From NCBI GenBank assembly GCA_902793325.1, contig CADBCY010000007.1, positions 1 to 64,000 on the forward strand: 64,000 bases of DNA, in the 5' to 3' direction. Below are positions 49,402 through 58,671 of the stretch, one piece after another. Positions within the stretch are counted from its first letter, which is position 1, and the number at the start of each line of letters is the position of its first letter. This DNA is from an uncultured Eubacteriales bacterium (lineage in GTDB: Bacteria; Bacillota; Clostridia; Christensenellales; Aristaeellaceae). The notes beneath the pieces were generated by a model, which searched no databases, had not been told where the DNA came from, and saw only the letters and a list, made by a program, of their open reading frames with translations. The position numbers were made by a program, and so were the translations under genes.

Positions 49402-50442
49402 ATGGGCGTATTTTCCAACGGCGGCGCAGGCATCGACCTGGGCTCCGCCAACGTGACCATCAGTCTTGAAAACGAAGGTGTGGTGCTGCGCGAGCCCAGC
49501 TACGTGCTCTGCCTGCGCGACGACACCGACGATATCCTGGCCGTGGGCCGCGACGCCCGGCAGATGCTGGGCCGCACGCCCGAGGACGTGCTGCTGCTCT
49601 CCCCCGTGATGGACGGGGCCGTGGGCAACATCGACATGGCCGCGCAGCTGCTGCGCCGCCTGGCGGAGAAGGCGCTCGGAAAGCGCCGGGCGCTGGAGAA
49701 GAACCGCCTGGTGGTGACCATGTCCCAGGGCTGCACGCGCGTGGAGCGCACGGCCCTGGAGGAAGCGGTCCGGGCCACCGGCGCGCGGCGCGCGGCGCTG
49801 GTGCGCTCCTCCGTGGCGGCGGCGCTGGGCGCGGGCATGCCCGTGGAGGCGCCCAGGGGCTCGCTACTGGTAACCATCGGCGGCTCCACCACCGAGGTGA
49901 CCATCCTCTCCATGAACGGCGTGGCCGCGGCGCGCAGCATGCGCACCGGGAGCCTGGCCATGGACGAGGCCATCATGCGCTACATCCGCCGCGAGAAGGG
50001 CGTCATCATCGGCCAGCGCACCGCCGAGGATCTGAAGATCGACCTCGGCAACGCCATGGACGTGCCCGGGCTGTACCGGCAGACGGCGTCGCTGCGCGGC
50101 CGGGACGCCGCCAGCGGCAAGCCCACCACCACCGAGATCACCGGCGCGGACATCCACAAGGCCATCCAGCCCACGCTGGAAACGCTGGTCGAGAACATCC
50201 GCGACGCCTTCGAGAACATCCCCGCGGAGCTGGCCGAGGACATCCTGCCCACGGGCATGGTGCTCTCCGGCGGCGGCGCGCAGCTGGACGGCCTGAGCGA
50301 CCGGCTGAGCGAGATGCTGAAGCTGAACGTGACCACGAGCGACGCCCCCGAGGACGACGCCGCGCTGGGCGCCTGCGCCGTGGCCGCCGACGACAAGCTG
50401 GCCCAGCGCCTGGAGCAGAGCGGCTGCCTCATCGAGCTGTAA
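49402..50442 (+). CDS. mreB: Rod shape-determining protein MreB
   Basis: A 346-residue actin-fold protein: N-terminal GIDLGSANVTISLENEGVV, ATPase loop VTIGGSTTEVTILSMNGV, and GMVLSGGGAQLDGLSDRLSE. MreB forms membrane-bound filaments that guide the elongation machinery. First of the mreBCD-mrdA-rodA cluster, so the organism is probably rod-shaped or elongates laterally. Confidence 0.95.
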   Translation: MGVFSNGGAGIDLGSANVTISLENEGVVLREPSYVLCLRDDTDDILAVGRDARQMLGRTPEDVLLLSPVMDGAVGNIDMAAQLLRRLAEKALGKRRALEKNRLVVTMSQGCTRVERTALEEAVRATGARRAALVRSSVAAALGAGMPVEAPRGSLLVTIGGSTTEVTILSMNGVAAARSMRTGSLAMDEAIMRYIRREKGVIIGQRTAEDLKIDLGNAMDVPGLYRQTASLRGRDAASGKPTTTEITGADIHKAIQPTLETLVENIRDAFENIPAELAEDILPTGMVLSGGGAQLDGLSDRLSEMLKLNVTTSDAPEDDAALGACAVAADDKLAQRLEQSGCLIEL

Positions 50443-50483
50443 CGCGGCCCTCCCCCGATCATCCCCCCATTGGAGTTGTAGAT

Positions 50484-51731
50484 ATGCCTGAGAACAAGAA
50501 ACCCGAACGCACGGTCGACGAAGGCGCGACCAAGGGCGCGGCGACCCGTCCCTCCGGCGGGAAGAAGCCCGCGCAGGGCGCTTCCGGGAAGCCGCAGTCG
50601 CCCCGGGCCGCGAAGGCCGAGGCGAAGCGCGCCCGCAAGGCCGCGCGCCGGGCGGCCGGGAAGGCCGCGCGCAAGCGCCCGTCCCGCTACTCGCCCCAGG
50701 AGCTGCGCCGCCGCCGCATGGCCCGCCGCCGCGCGCTGTTTGCGCTGGCGGTGCTCGTCGCCGTGGCCGCCATCGTGTTCTTCCTGGTGCTGCGCAACAC
50801 CGGCGACATCTCCCTGGCGGAGAACGGCATCGGCACGCTGTTCAGCCGCGCGCAGATGGCCGTGAGCGAGGTCACGAACCGCGTGCGCCGCTTCACCCAG
50901 CGCTGGCACAACTACGAGCAGCTCGAGGCCGACTACCAGGAGCTCCAGTTGGAGAACCAGCGCCTGACGCTGCAACTGAACGCCGCCAAGGAGGACGTGA
51001 ACGAGAACGAGCGCCTGCAGGACCTGCTGGACGCCAAGAGCCGCTACGAGGCGCTGGACCCCATCTACGCGAAGGTCATCGCCCGCAGCCCCGGCCAGTG
51101 GTTCGAGACCTTTTCCATCAACCGCGGCAAGAACGACGGCGTCACCCAGGGCATGTCCGTGGTGAACGGCGACGGCCTGATCGGCCGCGTGTACGAGGCG
51201 GGCAGCAACTACGCCAAGGTGCTGTGCATCGTCGACGCCCGCTCCTCGGTGGCCTGCATGGTGCAGGATACCCGCGACAACGGCATCATGCGCGGCGAGA
51301 TCGCCGACGATTCCGACCACGCGGAGTGCTACGTCTACTACCTGCCGAGCCTGAACAACGTCTCGCCCGGCAACGCGGTCATCACCTCCGGCACGGACAG
51401 CCTCTTCCCCAAGGGGCTGCACATCGGCGTCGTGACCGCCGTCTCCATGGACAGCGGCAGCGAAGGCAGCTACGCCATCGTCACGCCGTCGGTGGACTTC
51501 CAGCACATCGAGGAGGTCTTCGTGCTGCGCGAGGTCGTGGAGACCGACAGCGAGAAGGCCCTGCCCAGCCTGAAGGGCGTGCAGAGCATCCTCAGCAGCA
51601 CGGCCACGCCCAACCCGAACGTCACCCCGACGCCCGGCCCCACGCCGGAGGAGCCCACCTGGAGCTATCCCTCCGCCAGCGCCGGCGCGCCCATCGAACC
51701 GCTGCCCGAGGACAACTGGGCGCGGAGTTGA
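50484..51731 (+). CDS. mreC: Rod shape-determining protein MreC with basic N-terminal extension
   Basis: A 415-residue protein. Residues 1-82 are a disordered, Lys/Arg/Ala/Pro-rich cytoplasmic extension (for example AEAKRARKAARRAAGKAARK). A transmembrane helix follows at ~84-103, then a coiled coil (YEQLEADYQELQLENQRLTL) and the MreC beta domains (VINRGKNDGV-like INRGKNDGVTQGMSVVNGDG). The C-terminus is Pro/Thr-rich. MreC links MreB to PBP2/RodA. The ordinary cytoplasmic tail is only 5-15 residues, so the extension is notable. Confidence 0.92.
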   Translation: MPENKKPERTVDEGATKGAATRPSGGKKPAQGASGKPQSPRAAKAEAKRARKAARRAAGKAARKRPSRYSPQELRRRRMARRRALFALAVLVAVAAIVFFLVLRNTGDISLAENGIGTLFSRAQMAVSEVTNRVRRFTQRWHNYEQLEADYQELQLENQRLTLQLNAAKEDVNENERLQDLLDAKSRYEALDPIYAKVIARSPGQWFETFSINRGKNDGVTQGMSVVNGDGLIGRVYEAGSNYAKVLCIVDARSSVACMVQDTRDNGIMRGEIADDSDHAECYVYYLPSLNNVSPGNAVITSGTDSLFPKGLHIGVVTAVSMDSGSEGSYAIVTPSVDFQHIEEVFVLREVVETDSEKALPSLKGVQSILSSTATPNPNVTPTPGPTPEEPTWSYPSASAGAPIEPLPEDNWARS

Positions 51732-51848
51732 CGGCAAGGCCGTTCGCCGTCGGCTGAACGGCCGGGCGATCGGCGGTTTCATTTCCGTTTCGGCGGCCCG
51801 GCCGGCAATGCCCGACCGGCGGCCGAAAGCGTATTCAGGAGGTTTCGC

Positions 51849-52394
51849 TTGCTTCGACGCATACTCCCCGCGCTGCTGATCCTCGTCAGCGTGCTGCTGG
51901 ACACCGCGGTGCTCCCCGTCGTCTACGGGGGGCTGTACGCCGTGCCCGTGACGCTGGTGATGGTGTTCCTGATCGGCATGCTGCTCGGGCGGATGCGCGG
52001 GCTGCTGTACGGCACCATCGGCGGCCTGCTGCTGGACATCACCACCGGCACGCTGGGCATGCTGATGCTGGTGTTCATGTTCTGCGGGTTCATGATCGGG
52101 CTGATCGTGTACCAGCCCGAGGAGCAGTACGTCTCCGCCGCCCGGCGCAGGGCGTCCCGCCGCCGCTGGGTGTGGCCCGCCATCTGGACCTTCTCCCTGT
52201 ACGCCGTGGTGGAAGTGGCGCTGCTGGTCATGCAGTACTTCTACACGGCCAACTTCAAGTGGCAATACCTGTTGTACATACTCATTCGCGCGGCGATCCT
52301 GACGGTCGCGGTGGTGCTGCTCCGGCCCCTGTTCGGGACCATGCTGCTCAGCCGCCGCCCCGCCGCCCGCGTCCGGGAGGTGAAAAACTTTTGA
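51849..52394 (+). CDS. mreD: Rod shape-determining protein MreD
   Basis: A 181-residue integral membrane protein with about five hydrophobic segments, beginning LRRILPALLILVSVLLDTAV, and with the family-typical GLLYGTIGGLLLDI. It starts with TTG at 51849, supported by AGGAGG eight bases upstream and by family N-termini. Its stop overlaps the TTG of the next gene. Confidence 0.9.
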   Translation: MLRRILPALLILVSVLLDTAVLPVVYGGLYAVPVTLVMVFLIGMLLGRMRGLLYGTIGGLLLDITTGTLGMLMLVFMFCGFMIGLIVYQPEEQYVSAARRRASRRRWVWPAIWTFSLYAVVEVALLVMQYFYTANFKWQYLLYILIRAAILTVAVVLLRPLFGTMLLSRRPAARVREVKNF

Positions 52395-54886
52395 AGCGCA
52401 CCGAGGACAACATGAAAAAGATGCGCAGGCTGTTTACGCGGCGCATGATTATCCTCTCGGGCCTGCTGCTGCTGGTGTTCGCGGCGTTCTTCCTCCGGCT
52501 TGACTGGATGATCCGCGTGCGCGGCGACAGCTACACCTCGCGCGCCGAGACCCGCTCCACCAAGACCATCACGCTGTACGGCATGCGCGGCACCATCTAC
52601 GACACCAACATGGTGCCCCTGGCCTACGACCGCCGCAGCTTCAACGTCACCTTCTACCGCGACCCCACCCGCAACAACGACGCGGACCGCCTGGCATACA
52701 CCCGCACGCTGGCGGAGGTCATCAAGCTGGTGGAATCCAACGGCAAGAGCACCGTGAACAGCTTCTGGCTGAAAAAGGGCGCGGACGGCGTGTGGCGCTT
52801 CGACTCCGGTTCCGGCTCCGCCACCGTGGAGGCCACGCGAGAGCGCCAGTGGCGGCAGAACTTCTACCTGACCAACACCCCCGAGGAGGATCTCTACAAA
52901 TCGCTGCTGACCAAGTACCGCGTGCTGGAGGTGCTCGGCAACGACGCCAGCGAGGACATGATCGTGAAGGTGCTCTCGCTGTGGCAGGAGAGCCGCATGA
53001 ACGCCTTCAACAGCACGCCCGTCACCATCGCCTACGACGTGGGCTACGAGACGGTGTCGGAGATCGAGGTGCACTCGCTGGACTTCCTGGGCATCGACGT
53101 GACGGAGAGCTCCAGCCGCGTGTACCCGCAGGGCGAAACGGCCTGCCACATCGTGGGCTATACCAGCAAGATCTCCTCCAAGAACCTGGAGACCTACCAG
53201 CGCAAGGGCTATCCCAACGACGCCTACATCGGCTCCGACGGCGTGGAGCGCTACCTGGAGGACCAGCTCTCCCCCTATACCGAGTACCGCCAGGGCAAGC
53301 GCACCGTGGAGGTGGACACCCGCGGCAAGGCCGTGCGCGAGCTGAGCTACACCGCCCCGGTGGACGGCAGCAGCGTCGTGCTCACCATCGACGTGGACCT
53401 TGAAAACGTGATGCGCGAGGCCCTGGAGGACACCATCGCGGAGATCCGCGAGACCCAGGAGAAGACCATTCGCTCCCGCCGCTGGCGCGAGCACAACAAG
53501 GAAGAGCTGAAGCCCTACCGCAAGGGCGAGAAGGCCATCCATCTGGCGGAGACCGGCGCGATGGTGGTCATGGACCCCTACAGCGGCAAGGTGCTGGGCA
53601 TGGTGAGCGTGCCGGGGTTTGACCTGTCGATGTTCAACGACGGCAGCGTGGACCCGGAGAAGTGGCTGGACGTGCTGGAGGGCAACAACCCCCTCCTGAA
53701 CCGCGCCGTTGGCACCAAGGACGCCCCCGGCTCCATCTTCAAGCTGTGTACGGGCCTGGCGGGCCTGTCCGAGGGCGCCATCACCCTGGACGAGCGCATC
53801 AACGACGAGGGCGGCTTCTACTACACCGACCCCACCCACCCCGCCAAGTGCTGGACCAGCTACCCGGAGAACCACCAGAACCAGACCATCGTCGAGGGCC
53901 TGAAGAACTCCTGCAACTACTTCTTCTACACCGTGGGCTACCGGCTGGGCATCGACAAGCTGTACCAGTGGTCGGCCGCCCTGGGCCTGACCAGCAAGAC
54001 CAACATCGAGCTGCCCGGCGAGGCCACCAGCTTCGTGGGCAACCAGGACATGCTCTACGACCCCAACAACAGCCCCAGCTGGCAGAACACCGCCAAGCCC
54101 CTCATCACCTACAACGCCATGAAGAGCACGCTGGAGCAGGTGTTCGCCGAGCGCAAGATGACGGTGAACAGCGAGGTGATGGAGAAGGCGCTGTCCGATT
54201 TAATGCTGATCCCCGTCACCAAGGGCGTGAAGGACAACTGGTACCAGCCCATCCGCGAGATCCTGGTCTATGACCTGGGCCTGCCGCTGAGCTACGTCAC
54301 CGGCCACTACATGGTCAACACCTTCACCACCTACCTCTCCGACATCTACTGGACGCCCAACGAGACCATCATGGTGGCCATCGGCCAGTCCATCACGCAG
54401 GTGACGCCCGTGGCCGTCGCGCGCTACGTCAGCGCCATCGTGAACGGCGGCACCGTGTACGACGCCCAGCTCGTGGACAAGATCATCGCCCCCGACGGCA
54501 CCGTGGTGCTGGACAAGGAGCCCGTGGTCGCCAACCAGATCGACACCGATCCCGCGTACTTCGCCGCCATCCGCAAGGGCATGGAGGAGGTTACGGACGA
54601 GGTCGCCGGCGGTACCGCGGCCAAGTACTTCGAACGGGCCAAGTACAAGATCGCCGCCAAGACCGGAACCTCCCAGCGCACGGAGCTGGACGTGGAGAAC
54701 AACAGCTGGATGGTGGCCTACGCCCCGGCGGACGAGCCGCAGATCGTGGTGGTCTGCTACATCCAGAACGGCTACTCCGGCGCCTACTCCTCCCCCGCCA
54801 TCATCAAGACCATCGAGTACTACCTGGACCACGTACAAAACCAGGAGAGCACCGTGATGGAAAAGGACTTCACCCTGGCGGACTGA
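52391..54886 (+). CDS. mrdA: Penicillin-binding protein 2 (elongation transpeptidase)
   Basis: An 831-residue class B penicillin-binding protein: an N-terminal membrane anchor (about 20-40), a pedestal domain, and the transpeptidase. Ser448-x-x-Lys451 lies in GSIFKL, Ser507-x-Asn509 in NSCNYF, and Lys757-Thr-Gly in AAKTGTSQ. It cross-links peptidoglycan during elongation with RodA. I chose TTG 52391 (GGAGG ten bases upstream, TTGA overlap with mreD); ATG 52412 is a possible shorter start. Longer than E. coli PBP2 (633) through insertions in the pedestal, as in Clostridia. Confidence 0.93.
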   Translation: MKRTEDNMKKMRRLFTRRMIILSGLLLLVFAAFFLRLDWMIRVRGDSYTSRAETRSTKTITLYGMRGTIYDTNMVPLAYDRRSFNVTFYRDPTRNNDADRLAYTRTLAEVIKLVESNGKSTVNSFWLKKGADGVWRFDSGSGSATVEATRERQWRQNFYLTNTPEEDLYKSLLTKYRVLEVLGNDASEDMIVKVLSLWQESRMNAFNSTPVTIAYDVGYETVSEIEVHSLDFLGIDVTESSSRVYPQGETACHIVGYTSKISSKNLETYQRKGYPNDAYIGSDGVERYLEDQLSPYTEYRQGKRTVEVDTRGKAVRELSYTAPVDGSSVVLTIDVDLENVMREALEDTIAEIRETQEKTIRSRRWREHNKEELKPYRKGEKAIHLAETGAMVVMDPYSGKVLGMVSVPGFDLSMFNDGSVDPEKWLDVLEGNNPLLNRAVGTKDAPGSIFKLCTGLAGLSEGAITLDERINDEGGFYYTDPTHPAKCWTSYPENHQNQTIVEGLKNSCNYFFYTVGYRLGIDKLYQWSAALGLTSKTNIELPGEATSFVGNQDMLYDPNNSPSWQNTAKPLITYNAMKSTLEQVFAERKMTVNSEVMEKALSDLMLIPVTKGVKDNWYQPIREILVYDLGLPLSYVTGHYMVNTFTTYLSDIYWTPNETIMVAIGQSITQVTPVAVARYVSAIVNGGTVYDAQLVDKIIAPDGTVVLDKEPVVANQIDTDPAYFAAIRKGMEEVTDEVAGGTAAKYFERAKYKIAAKTGTSQRTELDVENNSWMVAYAPADEPQIVVVCYIQNGYSGAYSSPAIIKTIEYYLDHVQNQESTVMEKDFTLAD

Positions 54887-54944
54887 CGCGCGCCGGGACC
54901 CCGACGGCCGCCCGGCCGGACATTCCCTTAGGAGATACGGTTCG

Positions 54945-56189
54945 ATGCTGAAAAGAATTCGCGCATTTTTCAAATACGTCCGCGAGAACCACTTTGATCG
55001 CAGCCTGATGAAGTACTTCGACTGGCCGCTGATGATCAACGTGCTGGCGATCGCGTTTTTCGGCGTGGTCTGCATCTTCTCGGCCACCTCCAGCCAGGTC
55101 ATGGAGAAGCCCGCCAACGTCATCGAGATGCTGCAGACGCAGTCCGTCCTCTACCCCCGCCTGCAGCTCATGTGGATCGGCGCCGGGCTCATCGCCATGG
55201 CCTTCATCATCTTCTTTCCCTACGAGCTGTACGGGCACTACGCCAACGTGTTCTACATGGGCAACATCGCGCTGCTGGTGTTCACGCTGCTGGTGGCCCG
55301 CGCGGGCCGCGGCGGCATGACCGCCTTCCTGAACTGGGGCAACGACCGCGGCTTCCAGCCCTCGGAGGTCGGCAAGATCGCCATTATCATCGCCCTGGCC
55401 AAGGCGTTCTCCGTGCGCAAGGAACCCATCATGACCTTCCACGACCTGGTGCTGCTCATCGTGTACATCTCCATCCCGCTGGTGCTGATCGTCGCCCAGC
55501 CGGACGTCGGCACGGCGCTGGTGTACGTGGCCATCTTCGCGCTGATGGTGTTCGTCTCCGGCACCAACTCCAAGATGATCTGGGGCGTGGTGATCGCCGT
55601 GGCGCTGCTGGCGATTCCCGTGTGGTACTTCATCAACAACTCCGCCTCCGACAACTTCCGCTTCACGCGCATACTGATCTGGCTGGACCCCGAGTCCTAC
55701 CCCGACGACGCGCGCCAGGTCATCAACGCGCAGATCGCCATCGGCTCGGGCGGGCTGTTCGGCAAGGGCATCATCTCCCCCGGCAGCTTCGCGTCGCTGG
55801 GCTACATCTCCGACGACCACACCGACTTCATCTTCGCCATCGTGTGCGAATCGTTCGGCTTCGTGGGCGGCGCGGCGCTGATCCTGGCCTACGCGGGCAT
55901 GATCGCGCGGCTCATCATACTGACGCTGCGGGTGGACGATCCCTACGGCTCCTACCTGATCGTGGGCGTGACGGGGCTGTTGCTGTTCCACGTGCTGGAA
56001 AACATCGGCATGGTGATCGGGCTGTTCCCGGTCACGGGCATTCCCCTGCCCTTCGTCAGCTACGGAGGCTCGAACATGCTGACGAACATGATGGGCATCG
56101 GCCTGGTGCTGAACGTCGTCATGCGCTCCCGCCGCCACGAGCTGCAACAGCGCACGGGCAACGAGAAGATCCGCCAGCTCAAGGGATAG
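54945..56189 (+). CDS. rodA: Peptidoglycan glycosyltransferase RodA (SEDS family)
   Basis: A 414-residue SEDS protein with about ten transmembrane helices. Typical motifs are GFQPSEVGKIAIIIALAK, QPDVGTALVY, GSGGLFGKGI, HTDFIFAIVCESFGFVG and the terminal GIPLPFVSYGGSNM. It polymerises glycan strands with PBP2. It follows mrdA by 58 bases. Confidence 0.95.
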   Translation: MLKRIRAFFKYVRENHFDRSLMKYFDWPLMINVLAIAFFGVVCIFSATSSQVMEKPANVIEMLQTQSVLYPRLQLMWIGAGLIAMAFIIFFPYELYGHYANVFYMGNIALLVFTLLVARAGRGGMTAFLNWGNDRGFQPSEVGKIAIIIALAKAFSVRKEPIMTFHDLVLLIVYISIPLVLIVAQPDVGTALVYVAIFALMVFVSGTNSKMIWGVVIAVALLAIPVWYFINNSASDNFRFTRILIWLDPESYPDDARQVINAQIAIGSGGLFGKGIISPGSFASLGYISDDHTDFIFAIVCESFGFVGGAALILAYAGMIARLIILTLRVDDPYGSYLIVGVTGLLLFHVLENIGMVIGLFPVTGIPLPFVSYGGSNMLTNMMGIGLVLNVVMRSRRHELQQRTGNEKIRQLKG

Positions 56190-56202
56190 GAGGGAAACCG
56201 CC

Positions 56203-56850
56203 ATGTCCGAAGCCGTATCGCACAAGAAGAGGGAGACGCCCCAGGAGAAGCTGGAGCGCCTGACGCAGCTCGAGCGGACGCTGTGGGCCGAGGGCCGCGC
56301 CGTCGCCGGCATCGACGAGGTCGGGCGCGGGCCGCTGGCGGGGCCGGTGGTCACCGCCTGCGTGTGCATTCCCCCGGACCGGCTGGTGCCCGGCGTGGAC
56401 GACTCCAAGAAGCTGTCGGAGAAGAAGCGGGAGAGCCTCTACCGGCCGCTGCTGGACGCGGCCGACTACGCCGAAACCTGCTTCATCGGGCCGGAGGTCA
56501 TCGACGAAATCAACATCCTGAACGCCACCCGGCGGGCCATGGAGACCTGCGCGGCGGGCTTCGGCGGCGTGTTCCTGGTGGACGCGGTGTCGGGGCTGGC
56601 GCTCCCCGGCGAGCAGCGCGCGCTGATCCACGGCGACGCCCTCAGCTACATGATCGGCGCGGCCTCCATCGTGGCCAAGGTCGCCCGGGACCGCTACATG
56701 ATCGAGCTGGACGCGAAGTACCCCATGTACGGCTTCGCGCGCAACAAGGGCTACGGCACCGCCGAGCACATCGCGGCGCTGAAGCAATACGGCCCCTGCC
56801 CGGAGCACCGGCGCAGCTTCATCGGGAAGATCCTGGGGGCGCGGCCTTGA
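56203..56850 (+). CDS. rnhB: Ribonuclease HII
   Basis: A 215-residue RNase HII: GIDEVGRGPLAGPV with the catalytic Asp38-Glu39, DDSKKLSEKKRE, then the AASIVAKVARDRYM helix, and YGTAEHIAALKQYGPCPEHR. It removes ribonucleotides from DNA. It follows rodA by 13 bases; its TGA overlaps the TTG of the YraN-type gene. Confidence 0.95.
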   Translation: MSEAVSHKKRETPQEKLERLTQLERTLWAEGRAVAGIDEVGRGPLAGPVVTACVCIPPDRLVPGVDDSKKLSEKKRESLYRPLLDAADYAETCFIGPEVIDEINILNATRRAMETCAAGFGGVFLVDAVSGLALPGEQRALIHGDALSYMIGAASIVAKVARDRYMIELDAKYPMYGFARNKGYGTAEHIAALKQYGPCPEHRRSFIGKILGARP

Positions 56851-57197
56851 ACCGGCGCAGCTTCGGCGCCGAGGGCGAGCAGGCGGCGCGGGCGTACCTG
56901 ACCGCGAAGGGCGCGAAGGTCCTGGAGATGAACTACCGCCGCCCCACCGGGGAAATCGACATCATCGCCCGGCAGGGAAAGGCGATCCTGTTCGTGGAGG
57001 TCAAGCGGCGCTCCAGCCTGCGCTACGGTCGGCCCGCCGAGGCCGTCACCCCCGCCAAGCGCGCGCACATCCTGAACACCGCCCGGCTGTACCTGCTGGA
57101 GCAGGCGCTGGAGGACGTCCCGGTGCGCTTCGACGTCGTGGAGATCCTCCCCGGCCAGATCAACCACATCGAGGCCGCCTTCACGGCGGATGAATGA
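56847..57197 (+). CDS. UPF0102 (YraN family) endonuclease-like protein
   Basis: A 116-residue protein of the YraN family with a PD-(D/E)xK nuclease-like core: GEIDIIARQGKAILFVEVKRR. It starts with TTG overlapping the rnhB stop (TTGA, 56847-56850), a common arrangement for this pair. The exact role, probably DNA processing, is unproven. Confidence 0.9.
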   Translation: MNRRSFGAEGEQAARAYLTAKGAKVLEMNYRRPTGEIDIIARQGKAILFVEVKRRSSLRYGRPAEAVTPAKRAHILNTARLYLLEQALEDVPVRFDVVEILPGQINHIEAAFTADE

Positions 57198-57218
57198 CGC
57201 CCCGCCCCGGGCATGTAA

Positions 57219-57288
57219 AAAGATCCTTCGCTTCGGCGGGGACGGCGAACGTAAAACGTCGTCGTCCGTCGCAAAGCGAAGGATCTTT
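57219..57288. terminator. Bidirectional terminator between YraN and M16 genes
   Basis: A perfect 15-base repeat AAAGATCCTTCGCTT (57219-57233) / 57274-57288 with a long loop that folds into a second hairpin. Runs of A/T flank both ends. It lies between convergent genes. Confidence 0.85.
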
Positions 57289-57354
57289 TGCGTAGTCTTC
57301 TCGTCTGTCGGCGGGCGTCCGCGGGCGGATCGACCCGCTTCCACGCGCCCGGCG

Positions 57355-58602
57355 CTACAGTCCGGCGGCGATCTTCCGGGCGTCCTTCCCCACCAGGGCC
57401 ACCGAGTGCGGGGCGGTGAGGATCTCGCGCAGCACGCGGTTGACGTCGTCGTGGCGCATGGCGTCGATGCGGCCGATGATCTCCTCCTCGGTGCGGGTGG
57501 TATTGCGCAGCAGCAGGCGCCGCCCGGCAGACTGCATGCGCGCGGACGTGGACTCCTGCCCCAGTATGAACCCGGCCTTCATCTGCTCGCGCGCCATGGT
57601 GAACTCCGTGGGCGTGATGCCGTCCTCGGCGATGCGGCGCGCCTCCTCCAGGATCATCTCCACGACGGCGACGGCGCTCTCCGGGTTGGTGCCCGCGTAC
57701 ACGGTCAGCATGCCGGTGTCGGTGTAGGGGTTGGAAAAGCTGTACACGCTGTAGGCCAGGCCGCGCTCTTCGCGGATCTTCTGGAACAGTCTGGAGGACA
57801 TGGCCCCGCCGAACACGCTGTTGCCCGCGGCGAGCGCGAAGTTCCGCTCGTCCGCCAGCGTCAGCGCGGGATAGCCCAGGCAGATGTGTACCTGCTCGAT
57901 GTCCTTCTCCCGCACCATCAGCGTCGGCGGCACGGCCCGGGTCACGCAGTCCCTGCGCTCAAAGCCCTCGGCCTTCCAGCCGCCCAGCAGCCGCTCCGCC
58001 AGCGCGCGCACGGCCGCCCAGTCGTAGTTGCCCGCCAGCGCCAGCACGGCGTTCTGCGGGCGGTACATGCGCTGCCAGTAGGCCGCCAGCTCATCGCGGG
58101 TGCAGCCGCGGATGCGCGCCTCCGCGCCCAGTATGGGCCGCGCCACCGGCTGGTCGCCGTAGTGGGCCAGCATCAGCAGCTCGTGCACCAGGTCCTCCGG
58201 CGTATCCTCGACCATGGCGATCTCCTCGATCACCACGCCCTTCTCCTTCTCCAGCTCCGCGGGGTCAAAGGAAGGGGCGGTCACGAGGTCCGCGAGCACG
58301 TCCATCGCCAGCGGCAGGTGTTCGTCCACCACCTTGGCGTAGAAGCAGGTGCACTCCTTGGCGGTGAAGGCGTTGAGCTGTCCGCCCACGGCGTCCATCT
58401 CCTCGGCGATCTGGCGCGCGGTGCGCCTGGCCGTGCCCTTGAACACCATGTGCTCCAGGAAGTGGCTGAGGCCCGCCTCCGATTCATCCTCGTACTGGGA
58501 ACCGGAGCCGACCCACAGTCCCGCCGACACCGAGCGGAACTGCGGGATCCTCTCCCCGATGATCCGCAGGCCGTTGGGCAGGGTGATTTGGTCAAAAGTC
58601 AT
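57355..58602 (-). CDS. Insulinase-type (M16) zinc peptidase
   Basis: A 415-residue M16 peptidase with the inverted zinc motif His47-x-x-Glu50-His51 (HFLEH) and the third ligand Glu127 in VVIEEI. The second M16 domain follows (SRLFQKIREERGLAYSVYSF). Single-chain M16B proteins act in protein or peptide turnover. The start 58602 has GAGGAGAG upstream. It follows pnp by 69 bases, the standard rpsO-pnp-M16 order of Clostridia and Bacilli. Confidence 0.92.
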   Translation of the reverse strand: MTFDQITLPNGLRIIGERIPQFRSVSAGLWVGSGSQYEDESEAGLSHFLEHMVFKGTARRTARQIAEEMDAVGGQLNAFTAKECTCFYAKVVDEHLPLAMDVLADLVTAPSFDPAELEKEKGVVIEEIAMVEDTPEDLVHELLMLAHYGDQPVARPILGAEARIRGCTRDELAAYWQRMYRPQNAVLALAGNYDWAAVRALAERLLGGWKAEGFERRDCVTRAVPPTLMVREKDIEQVHICLGYPALTLADERNFALAAGNSVFGGAMSSRLFQKIREERGLAYSVYSFSNPYTDTGMLTVYAGTNPESAVAVVEMILEEARRIAEDGITPTEFTMAREQMKAGFILGQESTSARMQSAGRRLLLRNTTRTEEEIIGRIDAMRHDDVNRVLREILTAPHSVALVGKDARKIAAGL

Positions 58603-58671
58603 CGTTTCTCTCCTCATAGTGAACGGATGGGCATACACAGTATGCCCATCCTTCCGGTCAGTCAATCGCGC

